NCBI GenBank assembly: GCA_016868835.1
Contig: VGFR01000009.1
Location: forward strand, 1-33,732
Source: Bacteroidota bacterium
Lineage (GTDB): Bacteria > Bacteroidota > Bacteroidia > Flavobacteriales_D > Sanyastnellaceae
Length of the DNA stretch: 33,732 bases
Direction of reading: 5' to 3'
The notes under the pieces were generated by a model that saw only the letters and a list, made by a program, of their open reading frames with translations, was not told the origin of the DNA and made no database searches. The translations under genes were made by a program, and so were the position numbers. Of the stretch, positions 25,008 to 32,738 are shown one piece after another (within the stretch, counting starts at the first letter, position 1; each line of letters opens with the position of its first letter).

Positions 25008-25698
25008 GTTGTGGCTATTGTTTGTGCCTCTTATAACTTCCTGTGTGGTGACCGTTCCTTGTTCATTTCAACCGACATCAAGGAACATAGAGTCATGGCA
25101 ACTTCCTTCAGATGAAGAAACAGAACAACTTGAAAGTAATACTATTTTGGTCGATCTAAGTACAATCAACAGCACGTTTAAAATCGATATTCGGTACGCC
25201 ACAGAGAACAATTTTACGGGTAGAATCCTTTATAGCGAAGCGAAAGCCTATTTACAGAAAGATGCTGCTGGAGCACTGAATGAGGCGCAAGAAATGTTCA
25301 GTGATTTGGGGTTGGGGTTGATTATTTACGATGCGTATAGGCCACTGTCTGTTCAGAAAGAAATGTGGGCAATAAAACCAGATAAACGTTATGTTGCAGA
25401 TCCGAAACATGGTTCAAATCACAATAGGGGTATGGCTGTAGATGTGGGGCTTTATGATCTTGAGACTGGAGCTTATTCGGAGATGCCTACCGAGTTTGAT
25501 GCATTTAATCGCAAGGCATGGGCAAATGCAACTGTTGGTGTGAGTGAGATGGGCAGGTACAATAGATCTATTTTAAAACAGATAATGAAGCGTTGTGGTT
25601 TTAAAATGAATACAAGCGAATGGTGGCATTTTGATTTTAAGGATTGTCATCAATATCCCGTTTTGGATATTCCCTTTCATGAAATTAAATCAGAATAA
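24985..25698 (+). CDS. VanX-like D-Ala-D-Ala dipeptidase (M15D), lipoprotein
   Basis: This 237-residue zinc peptidase matches the M15D family (VanX/DdpX), which splits D-alanyl-D-alanine. Zinc and catalytic residues are all visible: His146 and Asp153 in GSNHNRGMAVDVGL, then Glu212 and His215 in SEWWHFDF. The substrate part IYDAYRP is also present. The N-terminus is a lipoprotein signal (LLFVPLITSC, Cys20), so the enzyme is probably periplasmic and membrane-anchored, suited to peptidoglycan recycling. The start overlaps the cvpA end by 23 nt. The 3' end overlaps the rRNA methyltransferase gene by 22 bp, tail to tail. Confidence 0.9.
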   Translation: MRRSIRNRLWLLFVPLITSCVVTVPCSFQPTSRNIESWQLPSDEETEQLESNTILVDLSTINSTFKIDIRYATENNFTGRILYSEAKAYLQKDAAGALNEAQEMFSDLGLGLIIYDAYRPLSVQKEMWAIKPDKRYVADPKHGSNHNRGMAVDVGLYDLETGAYSEMPTEFDAFNRKAWANATVGVSEMGRYNRSILKQIMKRCGFKMNTSEWWHFDFKDCHQYPVLDIPFHEIKSE

Positions 25699-27035
25699 TT
25701 TTGCTTAACATACCAGGGTTTGGGATACATGTTGTTGCATCTGTTTCCAACGCTTTTTACCCAGCCCAGTGGTTGATTCTGAAATGTAACGAGGTGATAT
25801 CCTCTATTGGAGACTGCAGCTAACGCCTCTCCCCTCAAGTAGGTCTGAGCCTGATCATAAGATACTTCGATTTGGGGCACTTGTTCCTGGAACAATTGAG
25901 TGTTCGCCAAGGATTGGTGAGGAACAAAGCTGTCTCTAACAAATTCGCCCAGTTGCACACCTAAATTGGCATTGGGGTAGTTGTTTTCGAAGAGCGGGAA
26001 AAATGGATGGTGGTAAGGAAAAGTAAATACCCTTCCATTGGCATCTACCCGTGTTTCAATTTCTGGGCGAATGAAATGGGGCAATTCTATGCTTTGACTC
26101 TTTGTTGGTCTTGATAAATTCGATTTTCGAGATTTGAACCTGGTCTCAATAACATCATCATCAGCGCCCTTTTTAAACAGCGAACAAAAGAATCCTTCTC
26201 CCGGAGTTAGGTGTGGAAGCATTTGATACCCAATGCCATGTTTTGTCTGCGTTTCATGAATACTCCATGCTGTTTCAATTGGAACAGCTATGTTTTCTAA
26301 TCGAAACTCTTCACATAGCCAATCAACAATTTCTTCATTTTCTGCTTGGGCATAGGTACAGGTTGAATAAATTAAAAATCCTCCAGGCCTCAACATGCGG
26401 TAAGCTTCTTTCAATATATCTTTTTGTCGCACGGAGCAACCCTGTGCCAAGTGTTCGGTCCATTCATTTCTATACGAAGGCTGTCTTCTAAACAATCCTT
26501 CGCCACTGCAAGGTGCATCAACTAGAATTAAATCAAAGTTGTTTTGAAAAGGTATTTTTTCAGGGCTACTGCCAATGGTTAAGTGATTGAATGCTCCCCA
26601 TTTACTAATGTTTTCCCGAAGTATGGAAAGCCTACCTGGTATAATTTCATTTGATAAACAGAAGCTTTCAGGATGAAGACTGCTGTTCATGAGAAGTGAT
26701 TTTCCACCAGGAGCGGCACACAGATCAAGAGCGGTTATGGGCTTATCTTTTCCAATTGCATATTCGATTAAAGCATGAATGAACATGGAGTTTGCTTCTT
26801 GAGCATAATATGCACCCGCATGGTAATGTGGATCTGCTGTAAAATTTGGTCTTTCATCTAGAATTTTACCGGACGGGTTCCATATTACAGAATGACCATT
26901 CGGTTGATTTTTTTTCTTAGGATTAATTAAAATTGCGGTTTTAGGAATTTCGTTTAGTGCGGAAATGAATTTTTCAAAATCATTTGGAAATTGCAATTTA
27001 ATTTTTTCGACAAAAGCGGCAGGTAGTTTTTCCAT
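25677..27035 (-). CDS. RsmB/NOP2-type rRNA m5C methyltransferase (RsmF-like)
   Basis: This 452-residue SAM-dependent enzyme matches the NOP2/Sun family that makes 5-methylcytosine in rRNA. It has the SAM motif ALDLCAAPGGKS (about 102-113), motif IV VDAPCSGEG (Cys176) and motif VI YSTCTY with the catalytic Cys226. The C-terminal region (about 290-450), with GWVKSVGNRCNNMYPKPWYVK, resembles the RsmF C-terminal domain. Its start overlaps the asmA-like stop by one base (TAATG), so it is translationally coupled. The 3' end overlaps the dipeptidase gene by 22 bp. Confidence 0.9.
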   Translation of the reverse strand: MEKLPAAFVEKIKLQFPNDFEKFISALNEIPKTAILINPKKKNQPNGHSVIWNPSGKILDERPNFTADPHYHAGAYYAQEANSMFIHALIEYAIGKDKPITALDLCAAPGGKSLLMNSSLHPESFCLSNEIIPGRLSILRENISKWGAFNHLTIGSSPEKIPFQNNFDLILVDAPCSGEGLFRRQPSYRNEWTEHLAQGCSVRQKDILKEAYRMLRPGGFLIYSTCTYAQAENEEIVDWLCEEFRLENIAVPIETAWSIHETQTKHGIGYQMLPHLTPGEGFFCSLFKKGADDDVIETRFKSRKSNLSRPTKSQSIELPHFIRPEIETRVDANGRVFTFPYHHPFFPLFENNYPNANLGVQLGEFVRDSFVPHQSLANTQLFQEQVPQIEVSYDQAQTYLRGEALAAVSNRGYHLVTFQNQPLGWVKSVGNRCNNMYPKPWYVKQNYSDLIS

Positions 27036-29743
27036 TATTCTTCTTCTTCATATTGACCTTTTTCTTGCAACCACTTGGGTAATTGATTTCCTTTACCAGC
27101 GCGCTCTACACGTTTCTTCTCTTCATCGGTCATTTTAGATTCGTTTTTTAGCAGTGGAAGTACATTGGTCTGTATTTTTTCTATTTTATCTCCGGCTCGG
27201 CTTTGAACGTTGTTTGTTTCACCCTCCTCTTTTCCTGAAATTTTGCTTTCTCGTTTCGGAATATTGGGAAGATTCAGTCGATTGCGAAATTTTTCTTTCA
27301 GTTTCGCCTTCTTTTCATTGCGCTGTTCTATGCGATCTTCGCGAAGGGCATCTTTGTCTAAACCAAATTCTAAATTCTCCCAAGGGCCTTTCATGAAAAT
27401 ATAAATTTGTCTTCCGCTCGTTCCATCATTACTTAAAAGCACATCTTTCAAATTAAACCCAAATTTATAATCGAGATAGTTTGAAAAAGTATGTGAGCCT
27501 TCAAGAGTAATGTCTAAGGCATTTGATTCAATATTCATGAGAGGAATATCTATGCGTTCATTTTCAATGTGAATAGTATTTTCAAGCGTTTCGAACCGCA
27601 CATGTTCTAGTTTTTCAGAAAATTCATTTTCATTTACGAATGGCGCTATCCATTTGTTTGATCGAATGTAGTCTGTGATATATTGTAAACTTTGAACTTG
27701 AATCAACTCTCCGTTTTCAATTTGAACATCAATATCTGAAACAATGCTGGAAGGAACAGGATTGAATGAGGCATCAAAGACCCCTTGAAATTCAATTGTT
27801 GCATGGGTTTTTCCTTTAATATTTGCATCAGTCAGTGAGTTTTGTTCGAAATTATTGAACAGACGAAATACGTTGTCAATTGCAATATCTTCAAGTCTTG
27901 CTGTTGCTTCTATCTCGGTGTATCCATTTTCTTTAGGTGAAAGCAGAACATCTGTTTGCATTTCTCCCCCTGCAATATCCATACGCAGAGGTGAAAGACT
28001 GAATGTGCCTTGGTAGGCTTCAATGATTCCTTGAACTCTTTTTGCGTTGAAAGTTTGGTATGAAAAGGCATCTACATTGGTTTGTAATACAAGTCGAATG
28101 TTATTTGGCATTCCAATTCCTGACGCATCCTCTTGAGAATCTATCCAGTTTTCTAATTTGAATTCAGGTATGGAAACACGGGTATTCACCAGTAAGTCTT
28201 CATTTGAAGTTGTTAAATAAGGAATAAGATTTTGGAGTTCTCCGGTAATGGAAATTTGCGTGTTATTCAGATTGAAATTGAAAGATTCTACTTTGGCTTT
28301 TTGCTCCAAAAGTGAGAGAGTTCCGTTGATGTTTTTAAGGTGTTGCGATGTTCCATACCATTGAAATTCGGCATTTGAAATTTGTGCCTCACCAGCCATT
28401 TCTACACCAGACCAAATGAACGAACTATCAGCAGAACTAAATTCAACTTTCCCATCTACCCTTGCTTTCAAATTTAATCCGCCAATGCATGTGGTAAGGG
28501 AATCCCAAGCAAGGAAATTTTTCAAATCATTGAGATCAGAATTGGCCTGAAGATTCAGATGAACCTCTGGGTTTTGATTGGGATATATAGATCCATGAAT
28601 GTTTATATTTCCATTACCTAGCTGCGCTTGAAGTGTTTTTATTTCAATACTATCTGTTCCGCTGTTGAGGGTGTATATTCCAGAGAACTGAATATTATCG
28701 AGTTGTACACCGGTATTAATTTCCTTCAGTGACCCGTCTTTAATATCAATGTGAGTAAGAACATTTATTTTCTCAAGAGGGCCTTGAATAGATAAATCGA
28801 AAACGGCTGTTCCCTCAGGCTCATAGGGTGAAAATTGTGCGTTGATTTCTTCAGGAAGAAGAGATATAATTTCATTAAACGTGAGTTCTGTTTTTTCAAC
28901 CTTACACATTACTTTGGGATGCATTCCAAATTCGAAGGCCCCTTCGAAAAGCAAGGGTATATTTTCGATGGAAACACTGGTTTTATTTAATTCAATTCGA
29001 GATTTTTCGGTGTCGAGATGAATGATAGAATTGAAAATAAAATCTTTGTTTTTAAGAAATGACTTGTTGTTTAGAGAGAGTATTTTCGATCTCAGGCTAC
29101 CTTCAATTTCGACGTCAAAAACAGATGATGTAAATGCGCCACTCGCCTCAATGTCGGCAATGTTTAAGTGAATGTGCTGGTTGCTCGAATCATTTTTATA
29201 GATGAATTGAATTTCTTCGGTCAGAATATTTTCTATTGCAATTTCATATTTTTCGCTAGAAGCATCTTGCGTAGAATCGGGTATCCACACATTCCAATTT
29301 TCTTCACCCTGTTTATTTACTTTTAAGTTGCAGAAACCTTTTTCTATTCCTAATTCATCGAATTGATAATTACCAGAGAAGAGGTCGATGACATCGAAGG
29401 AAAGAAACATTTTTTCAGCCTTTATGAGTGTGTCGTGCTGATCCGAGTTTTCTTCAATGTATATGTTATTGAATTGAATTGAGGCGGAGGGAAAATTGGT
29501 CCATAACGTTAATTCGGCGCTTTCAACTGAAGTTTTGGTTTTTATATTTTTTGAGAAATAGGCTAAAGCATAGTTAACGATTTCATTTTCGAAAACGGTT
29601 AACAATAGAAGAATGGTTAGAAAGAAAAGTATGAATAAAGTTGAAATAGAAATGATTATTCTCTTGAGCCACTTGGGAAGTTTCTTCTTGCTGGGATTGG
29701 CCGGCAAGGTGAATTCCGTATTATTTTCAAGATCATTTCCCAT
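27035..29743 (-). CDS. AsmA-like envelope protein
   Basis: This 902-residue protein belongs to the AsmA family, large proteins anchored in the inner membrane and reaching into the periplasm; relatives take part in lipid transport to the outer membrane. A single N-terminal transmembrane helix lies at about 27-52 (IIISISTLFILFFLTILLLLTVF), after a short positive cytoplasmic segment. The remainder is long alternating beta-strand sequence, such as VESAELTLWTNFPSASIQFNNIYIEE near the N-terminus and the ENGELIQVQSLQYITDYI segment near 680. The last 100 residues are highly charged (KKAKLKEKFRNRL). The ATG lies 4 nt after a TAAATTCG box. It is the first gene of an operon with the rRNA methyltransferase. 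Confidence 0.87.
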   Translation of the reverse strand: MGNDLENNTEFTLPANPSKKKLPKWLKRIIISISTLFILFFLTILLLLTVFENEIVNYALAYFSKNIKTKTSVESAELTLWTNFPSASIQFNNIYIEENSDQHDTLIKAEKMFLSFDVIDLFSGNYQFDELGIEKGFCNLKVNKQGEENWNVWIPDSTQDASSEKYEIAIENILTEEIQFIYKNDSSNQHIHLNIADIEASGAFTSSVFDVEIEGSLRSKILSLNNKSFLKNKDFIFNSIIHLDTEKSRIELNKTSVSIENIPLLFEGAFEFGMHPKVMCKVEKTELTFNEIISLLPEEINAQFSPYEPEGTAVFDLSIQGPLEKINVLTHIDIKDGSLKEINTGVQLDNIQFSGIYTLNSGTDSIEIKTLQAQLGNGNINIHGSIYPNQNPEVHLNLQANSDLNDLKNFLAWDSLTTCIGGLNLKARVDGKVEFSSADSSFIWSGVEMAGEAQISNAEFQWYGTSQHLKNINGTLSLLEQKAKVESFNFNLNNTQISITGELQNLIPYLTTSNEDLLVNTRVSIPEFKLENWIDSQEDASGIGMPNNIRLVLQTNVDAFSYQTFNAKRVQGIIEAYQGTFSLSPLRMDIAGGEMQTDVLLSPKENGYTEIEATARLEDIAIDNVFRLFNNFEQNSLTDANIKGKTHATIEFQGVFDASFNPVPSSIVSDIDVQIENGELIQVQSLQYITDYIRSNKWIAPFVNENEFSEKLEHVRFETLENTIHIENERIDIPLMNIESNALDITLEGSHTFSNYLDYKFGFNLKDVLLSNDGTSGRQIYIFMKGPWENLEFGLDKDALREDRIEQRNEKKAKLKEKFRNRLNLPNIPKRESKISGKEEGETNNVQSRAGDKIEKIQTNVLPLLKNESKMTDEEKKRVERAGKGNQLPKWLQEKGQYEEEE

Positions 29744-29747
29744 GTAT

Positions 29748-29755
29748 CGAATTTA
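29748..29755 (-). promoter_or_regulatory. -7-like box TAAATTCG for the AsmA-like gene
   Basis: The minus-strand octamer TAAATTCG ends 4 nt before the ATG at 29743. It is the same box and spacing as at 2789, 23550 and 31873. No -33 TTG is apparent. Confidence 0.5.
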
Positions 29756-29769
29756 AAGACGGCCTGATG

Positions 29770-29777
29770 TACATTTG
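29770..29777 (+). promoter_or_regulatory. -7 box TACATTTG for the superoxide dismutase gene
   Basis: TACATTTG is a perfect TAnnTTTG box on the plus strand. Transcription would start near 29782 and give a leader of roughly 54 nt, unlike the leaderless genes. The leader contains the palindrome GTTTTTTGAAAAAAC (29783-29797) and a short TTGTTAAACAA symmetry close to the start codon. Confidence 0.45.
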
Positions 29778-29835
29778 ACTGGGTTTTTTGAAAAAACTGA
29801 CAACCTTTTGTTTGAATATTTGTTAAACAAGACAT

Positions 29836-30549
29836 ATGAAAAGAATATTGTATTTCGTTGCCTTCATTTTTGTTAATACCACCTTGGGTCAACAAATAGG
29901 CGAGCACAAGCCAGGATTTGTTTTAGGTGAATTGCCTTATGCACTAGACGCCTTAGAGCCGGCCATTGATAAAGAAACAATGAACATTCATTACAACAAA
30001 CATCACTTGGCATATTTGAATAATTTGAATGCAGCCCTCCTTGAAGATCTATATGTTAAAGAGTATGGTGATTTACCTTTGGAAGGCATATTGTTGCGAG
30101 TAGGAGAAGACCATGGTGTTATCCGAAACAACGCTGGGGGGCATTACAATCACCAGTTATTTTGGAATTGTTTAACACCAATCAAAGAAAAGCGTGTGCC
30201 CTCGGGGCTGTTACTTCAAGCAATTCAGCGCGATTTCGGTTCTTTTGATAAATTAAAAGAGCTACTTCTTTTAGAATCGAAAAATAGATTCGGAAGCGGT
30301 TGGGTCTGGCTTTGTAAAGATTTGAATGGCGTTTTGTTTGTCATGAGTACGCCCAACCAAGACAACCCATTAATGGCTAGAATTAGCAATCGGGTTGGAA
30401 TTCCAATTTTAGGTATTGACGTTTGGGAACATGCATATTATCTAAAATATCAGAACAAACGTGTTGATTATGTCAAGTCGGTTCTAGAGATTGTGAATTG
30501 GAGCTATGTAAGCGAGCAATATGAGAAGGAATTTGAAATTGGCAAGTAA
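29836..30549 (+). CDS. Exported Mn/Fe superoxide dismutase
   Basis: This 237-residue protein converts superoxide to oxygen and hydrogen peroxide. All four metal ligands are present: His52 (NIHYNKHH), His106 (GGHYNHQLFW), and Asp195 and His199 (GIDVWEHAYY). The segment STPNQDNPLM resembles the Mn-type signature, so Mn or cambialistic use is likely. The N-terminus MKRILYFVAFIFVNTTLGQQ looks like a signal peptide, which most bacterial members lack, so the enzyme is probably periplasmic or surface-exposed. The stop is directly followed by the DUF2480 gene. A TACATTTG box lies about 58 nt upstream of the start. Confidence 0.92.
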   Translation: MKRILYFVAFIFVNTTLGQQIGEHKPGFVLGELPYALDALEPAIDKETMNIHYNKHHLAYLNNLNAALLEDLYVKEYGDLPLEGILLRVGEDHGVIRNNAGGHYNHQLFWNCLTPIKEKRVPSGLLLQAIQRDFGSFDKLKELLLLESKNRFGSGWVWLCKDLNGVLFVMSTPNQDNPLMARISNRVGIPILGIDVWEHAYYLKYQNKRVDYVKSVLEIVNWSYVSEQYEKEFEIGK

Positions 30550-31047
30550 ATGATTGAAAATAAAATCACAGCTAATTCAAAACTGATAACTCTGAATTTA
30601 TCCGAGCTTATAAGGGAATCTGATTTTCTGGAATTGGATATTGCGCCCTGGTTGTGGCAGGGTTTAGTTTTGAAAGAAACCGAATACAGGGAGGCTTTAA
30701 ATGGAGTGAATTGGAGCGATTTTAATGCCAAACACGTTTTGATTCGATGCAGTGTAGACGCCATTATTCCTACTTGGGCATATATGTTGCCGAGTTCGAA
30801 ATTATCCGGAATTGCAAAATCTGTGACCTATACCACACAAGATAAGGTAGATGAAAACAAGGCGCTAATTGTTATTCACGATTTAGAATTATCGCATTTT
30901 GAAAATAAAAACGTGGTTGTGAAAGGGTGTTCTGATTTGAATTTAACACCGCATGTTTATGTGCAGCTCCAGTTGAAATTGCAGTCGGTAGTGAATCGAA
31001 TTATGTTCGGTGAACCGTGTTCTACAGTTCCTATTTTTAAAAGGTAG
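30550..31047 (+). CDS. DUF2480 family protein
   Basis: This 165-residue protein is a DUF2480 member, a family I know from Bacteroidota and whose function is not established. Diagnostic segments are LDIAPWLWQGLVLKETEYREAL, CSVDAIIPTWAYMLPSS, KGCSDLNLTPHVYVQLQLKL and the C-terminal FGEPCSTVPIFK. Several conserved cysteines could bind metal or an Fe-S cluster; this is an inference. From memory, the family is often encoded next to suf genes; here it follows the superoxide dismutase with no gap, so it is co-transcribed with it. It ends 1 nt before the convergent barrel gene. Confidence 0.85.
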   Translation: MIENKITANSKLITLNLSELIRESDFLELDIAPWLWQGLVLKETEYREALNGVNWSDFNAKHVLIRCSVDAIIPTWAYMLPSSKLSGIAKSVTYTTQDKVDENKALIVIHDLELSHFENKNVVVKGCSDLNLTPHVYVQLQLKLQSVVNRIMFGEPCSTVPIFKR

Positions 31048-31048
31048 A

Positions 31049-31798
31049 TTAGAATCGCAAAGCCATTCCCAATTGAAATAAATCTCTTTTTGTAGAGGTG
31101 TTTCCTATGTTGTAGCTGATGGCGTTATTTTGATCTAAATGAACACTTTCTGGAATGACATACTCTGACTTTCCACCATCAATTTTTTCATAACGAAGAT
31201 CAAAGAATAAATTATGAGCCTTTCCCATTTTTATTCGCACACCGATGCCATAGGCATAAAGAAATGAACCACCTTGTTGAATGAGTTTCGCATCTTCAAC
31301 AGATGAAAATCCTCCACTGTTTTGAATGGTAATGTCTGTTTTGGTTTGAAAATTCTCAAAGCCCCCAAGTAAATCGAAATACGGTTGAATGGCACCGTTA
31401 AAAGGTCTAAATCTGAACTGTGCTAAGTAACGGTAATTATTATTTCGGGCTCGGTATGTTCCGGGATTTCGAACGGTATCGCCCGGATTTACAATAGGAG
31501 CCACCACTTCAATATCTTGATCAAAAGTACCCATGTTGTTCCAAGCGAAGGCCACACCGTATTCAAACGGAGATGCTTTTTTAATTGGAATAGAGATGTT
31601 AACAGAGATACCCAAGGGATTTCCTGAATAGGTTGCCGCGAAATCTTCTAGAGGCCTAACGGCCTGAGCTCCGATGGAGATTGAAGTGGTTCTGGGTAGT
31701 TTCTTTTTAATTTCCCTTTTTTTTATAGGTTCATTGTTTTGGGCAATCGAACTGTAAAAAGCCAAAAGAAGCATGAGCGTTGCGAAAGAAGACTTCAT
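31049..31798 (-). CDS. Outer membrane beta-barrel protein
   Basis: This 249-residue protein has a signal peptide (MKSSFATLMLLLAFYSSIA) and a repeated beta-strand pattern typical of eight-stranded outer membrane barrels. Examples are ISIGAQAVRPLEDFAA, YLAQFRFRPFNGAIQPYFDLLGGFE, FLYAYGIGVRIKMGKAHNLFFDLRYEKI and the final LFQLGMALRF with a terminal phenylalanine. The ATG at 31798 was chosen because it begins the signal peptide; an upstream start at 31954 would add 52 unlikely residues. A perfect TAACTTTG box (31853-31860) would give a leader of about 50 nt. The function is unknown. Confidence 0.85.
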   Translation of the reverse strand: MKSSFATLMLLLAFYSSIAQNNEPIKKREIKKKLPRTTSISIGAQAVRPLEDFAATYSGNPLGISVNISIPIKKASPFEYGVAFAWNNMGTFDQDIEVVAPIVNPGDTVRNPGTYRARNNNYRYLAQFRFRPFNGAIQPYFDLLGGFENFQTKTDITIQNSGGFSSVEDAKLIQQGGSFLYAYGIGVRIKMGKAHNLFFDLRYEKIDGGKSEYVIPESVHLDQNNAISYNIGNTSTKRDLFQLGMALRF

Positions 31799-31852
31799 AA
31801 CTTGTATTTTTTTTGTGAAGACAATTCGTGTGCCGAAATGAAATATCATAAG

Positions 31853-31860
31853 CAAAGTTA
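31853..31860 (-). promoter_or_regulatory. -7 box TAACTTTG for the barrel gene
   Basis: The minus-strand TAACTTTG is a perfect TAnnTTTG box. It abuts the plus-strand box for rmlD at 31861-31868 with no base between. The start codon is 54 nt downstream, so this mRNA would have a leader. Confidence 0.5.
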
Positions 31861-31868
31861 TAAATTCG
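31861..31868 (+). promoter_or_regulatory. -7-like box TAAATTCG for rmlD
   Basis: The plus-strand octamer TAAATTCG ends 4 nt before the GTG at 31873. It supports the GTG as the true rmlD start, rather than the TTG codons at 31870 or 31879. It is back to back with the minus-strand box of the barrel gene. Confidence 0.5.
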
Positions 31869-31872
31869 CTTG

Positions 31873-32736
31873 GTGAGATTGAAAAAGATTTACATATTAG
31901 GAGAATCAGGACAGCTGGCATCTTGCTTTGCTTCGGTGAAAAGAGAATTTCCAAATTTGGATTTGCAATTTTTTGGACGTGATCAAATAGATTTCGAGAG
32001 ACCCCTTGACCCGCAATTCAATTGGAACTTGCCCCCCGATTGGATTATCAATACAGCAGCTTATACTGCTGTAGATCTCGCAGAAACAGAGCATGAATTG
32101 AATTGGCGAGTGAACGCAGAAGCCTTATTGGAACTTTCCAATTGGTGTGAAAAACACAATACACCTCTTATTCATTTTTCTACAGATTATGTTTTTGATG
32201 GTGAAAATCAAGTTCCGGGAGGATATACAGAAGTTAGTGCCGTAAATCCGCAGTGTGAATATGGGCGTGCAAAACTTCAAGGAGAAATGCATGCGTCTCG
32301 GTATGCCAAAGCATTGATATTTAGAATTGCCTGGCTGTATTCACAATTTGGAAAGAATTTTTACTCTACCATTTCAACCAAAATAAAAGCCGGAGAAAAT
32401 CTTTGCGTAGTAAACGATCAGTTGGGTTGTCCAACAAGTGGAATGGCTCTGGCGTATGACATTTTAGATTTTATTAGGCAGACCGAAGTAGACGATGTTG
32501 AATTTGGTTTGTATCATTATAGCCACGAGGGTAAAATAAGTTGGTATGACTTTGCGGTGGCCATTCAAGAGGAATTGAAATGTGAAGTTGAGATTGAATC
32601 AATTTCTTCCGATCAATTGAAAATGGCAGCGAAGCGACCTAAATTTTCAGCCCTTAATTCGAATTTAGCAGAACAAATTTTTCAATTCCCGAATCGTGAA
32701 TGGCGCAGGGAATTGCAAGATATAATTAGAGAATAA
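31873..32736 (+). CDS. rmlD: dTDP-4-dehydrorhamnose reductase (RmlD-like)
   Basis: This 287-residue short-chain reductase matches RmlD, which makes dTDP-rhamnose from dTDP-4-dehydrorhamnose with NAD(P)H for surface polysaccharides. Visible motifs are the N-terminal nucleotide site YILGESGQLA, the HFSTDYVFDG segment with the catalytic Thr104, and YGRAKLQGE with Tyr130 and Lys134. The rmlA, rmlB and rmlC genes are not adjacent, so a related NDP-sugar reductase is possible. The start is the GTG at 31873, located 4 nt after a TAAATTCG box. The next gene follows after 2 nt, so the two form an operon. Confidence 0.85.
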   Translation: MRLKKIYILGESGQLASCFASVKREFPNLDLQFFGRDQIDFERPLDPQFNWNLPPDWIINTAAYTAVDLAETEHELNWRVNAEALLELSNWCEKHNTPLIHFSTDYVFDGENQVPGGYTEVSAVNPQCEYGRAKLQGEMHASRYAKALIFRIAWLYSQFGKNFYSTISTKIKAGENLCVVNDQLGCPTSGMALAYDILDFIRQTEVDDVEFGLYHYSHEGKISWYDFAVAIQEELKCEVEIESISSDQLKMAAKRPKFSALNSNLAEQIFQFPNREWRRELQDIIRE

Positions 32737-32738
32737 AC

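Noticed and set aside
24985-25698. VanX-like gene as a vancomycin-resistance determinant
   Set aside because: No vanH, vanA or vanRS genes are near, the protein is a lipoprotein in a Gram-negative type envelope, and a role in cell-wall dipeptide recycling is more likely.
31799-31954. Upstream extension of the barrel gene by 52 residues
   Set aside because: The added residues lie before a clear signal peptide and would run across the rmlD promoter and the rmlD start.
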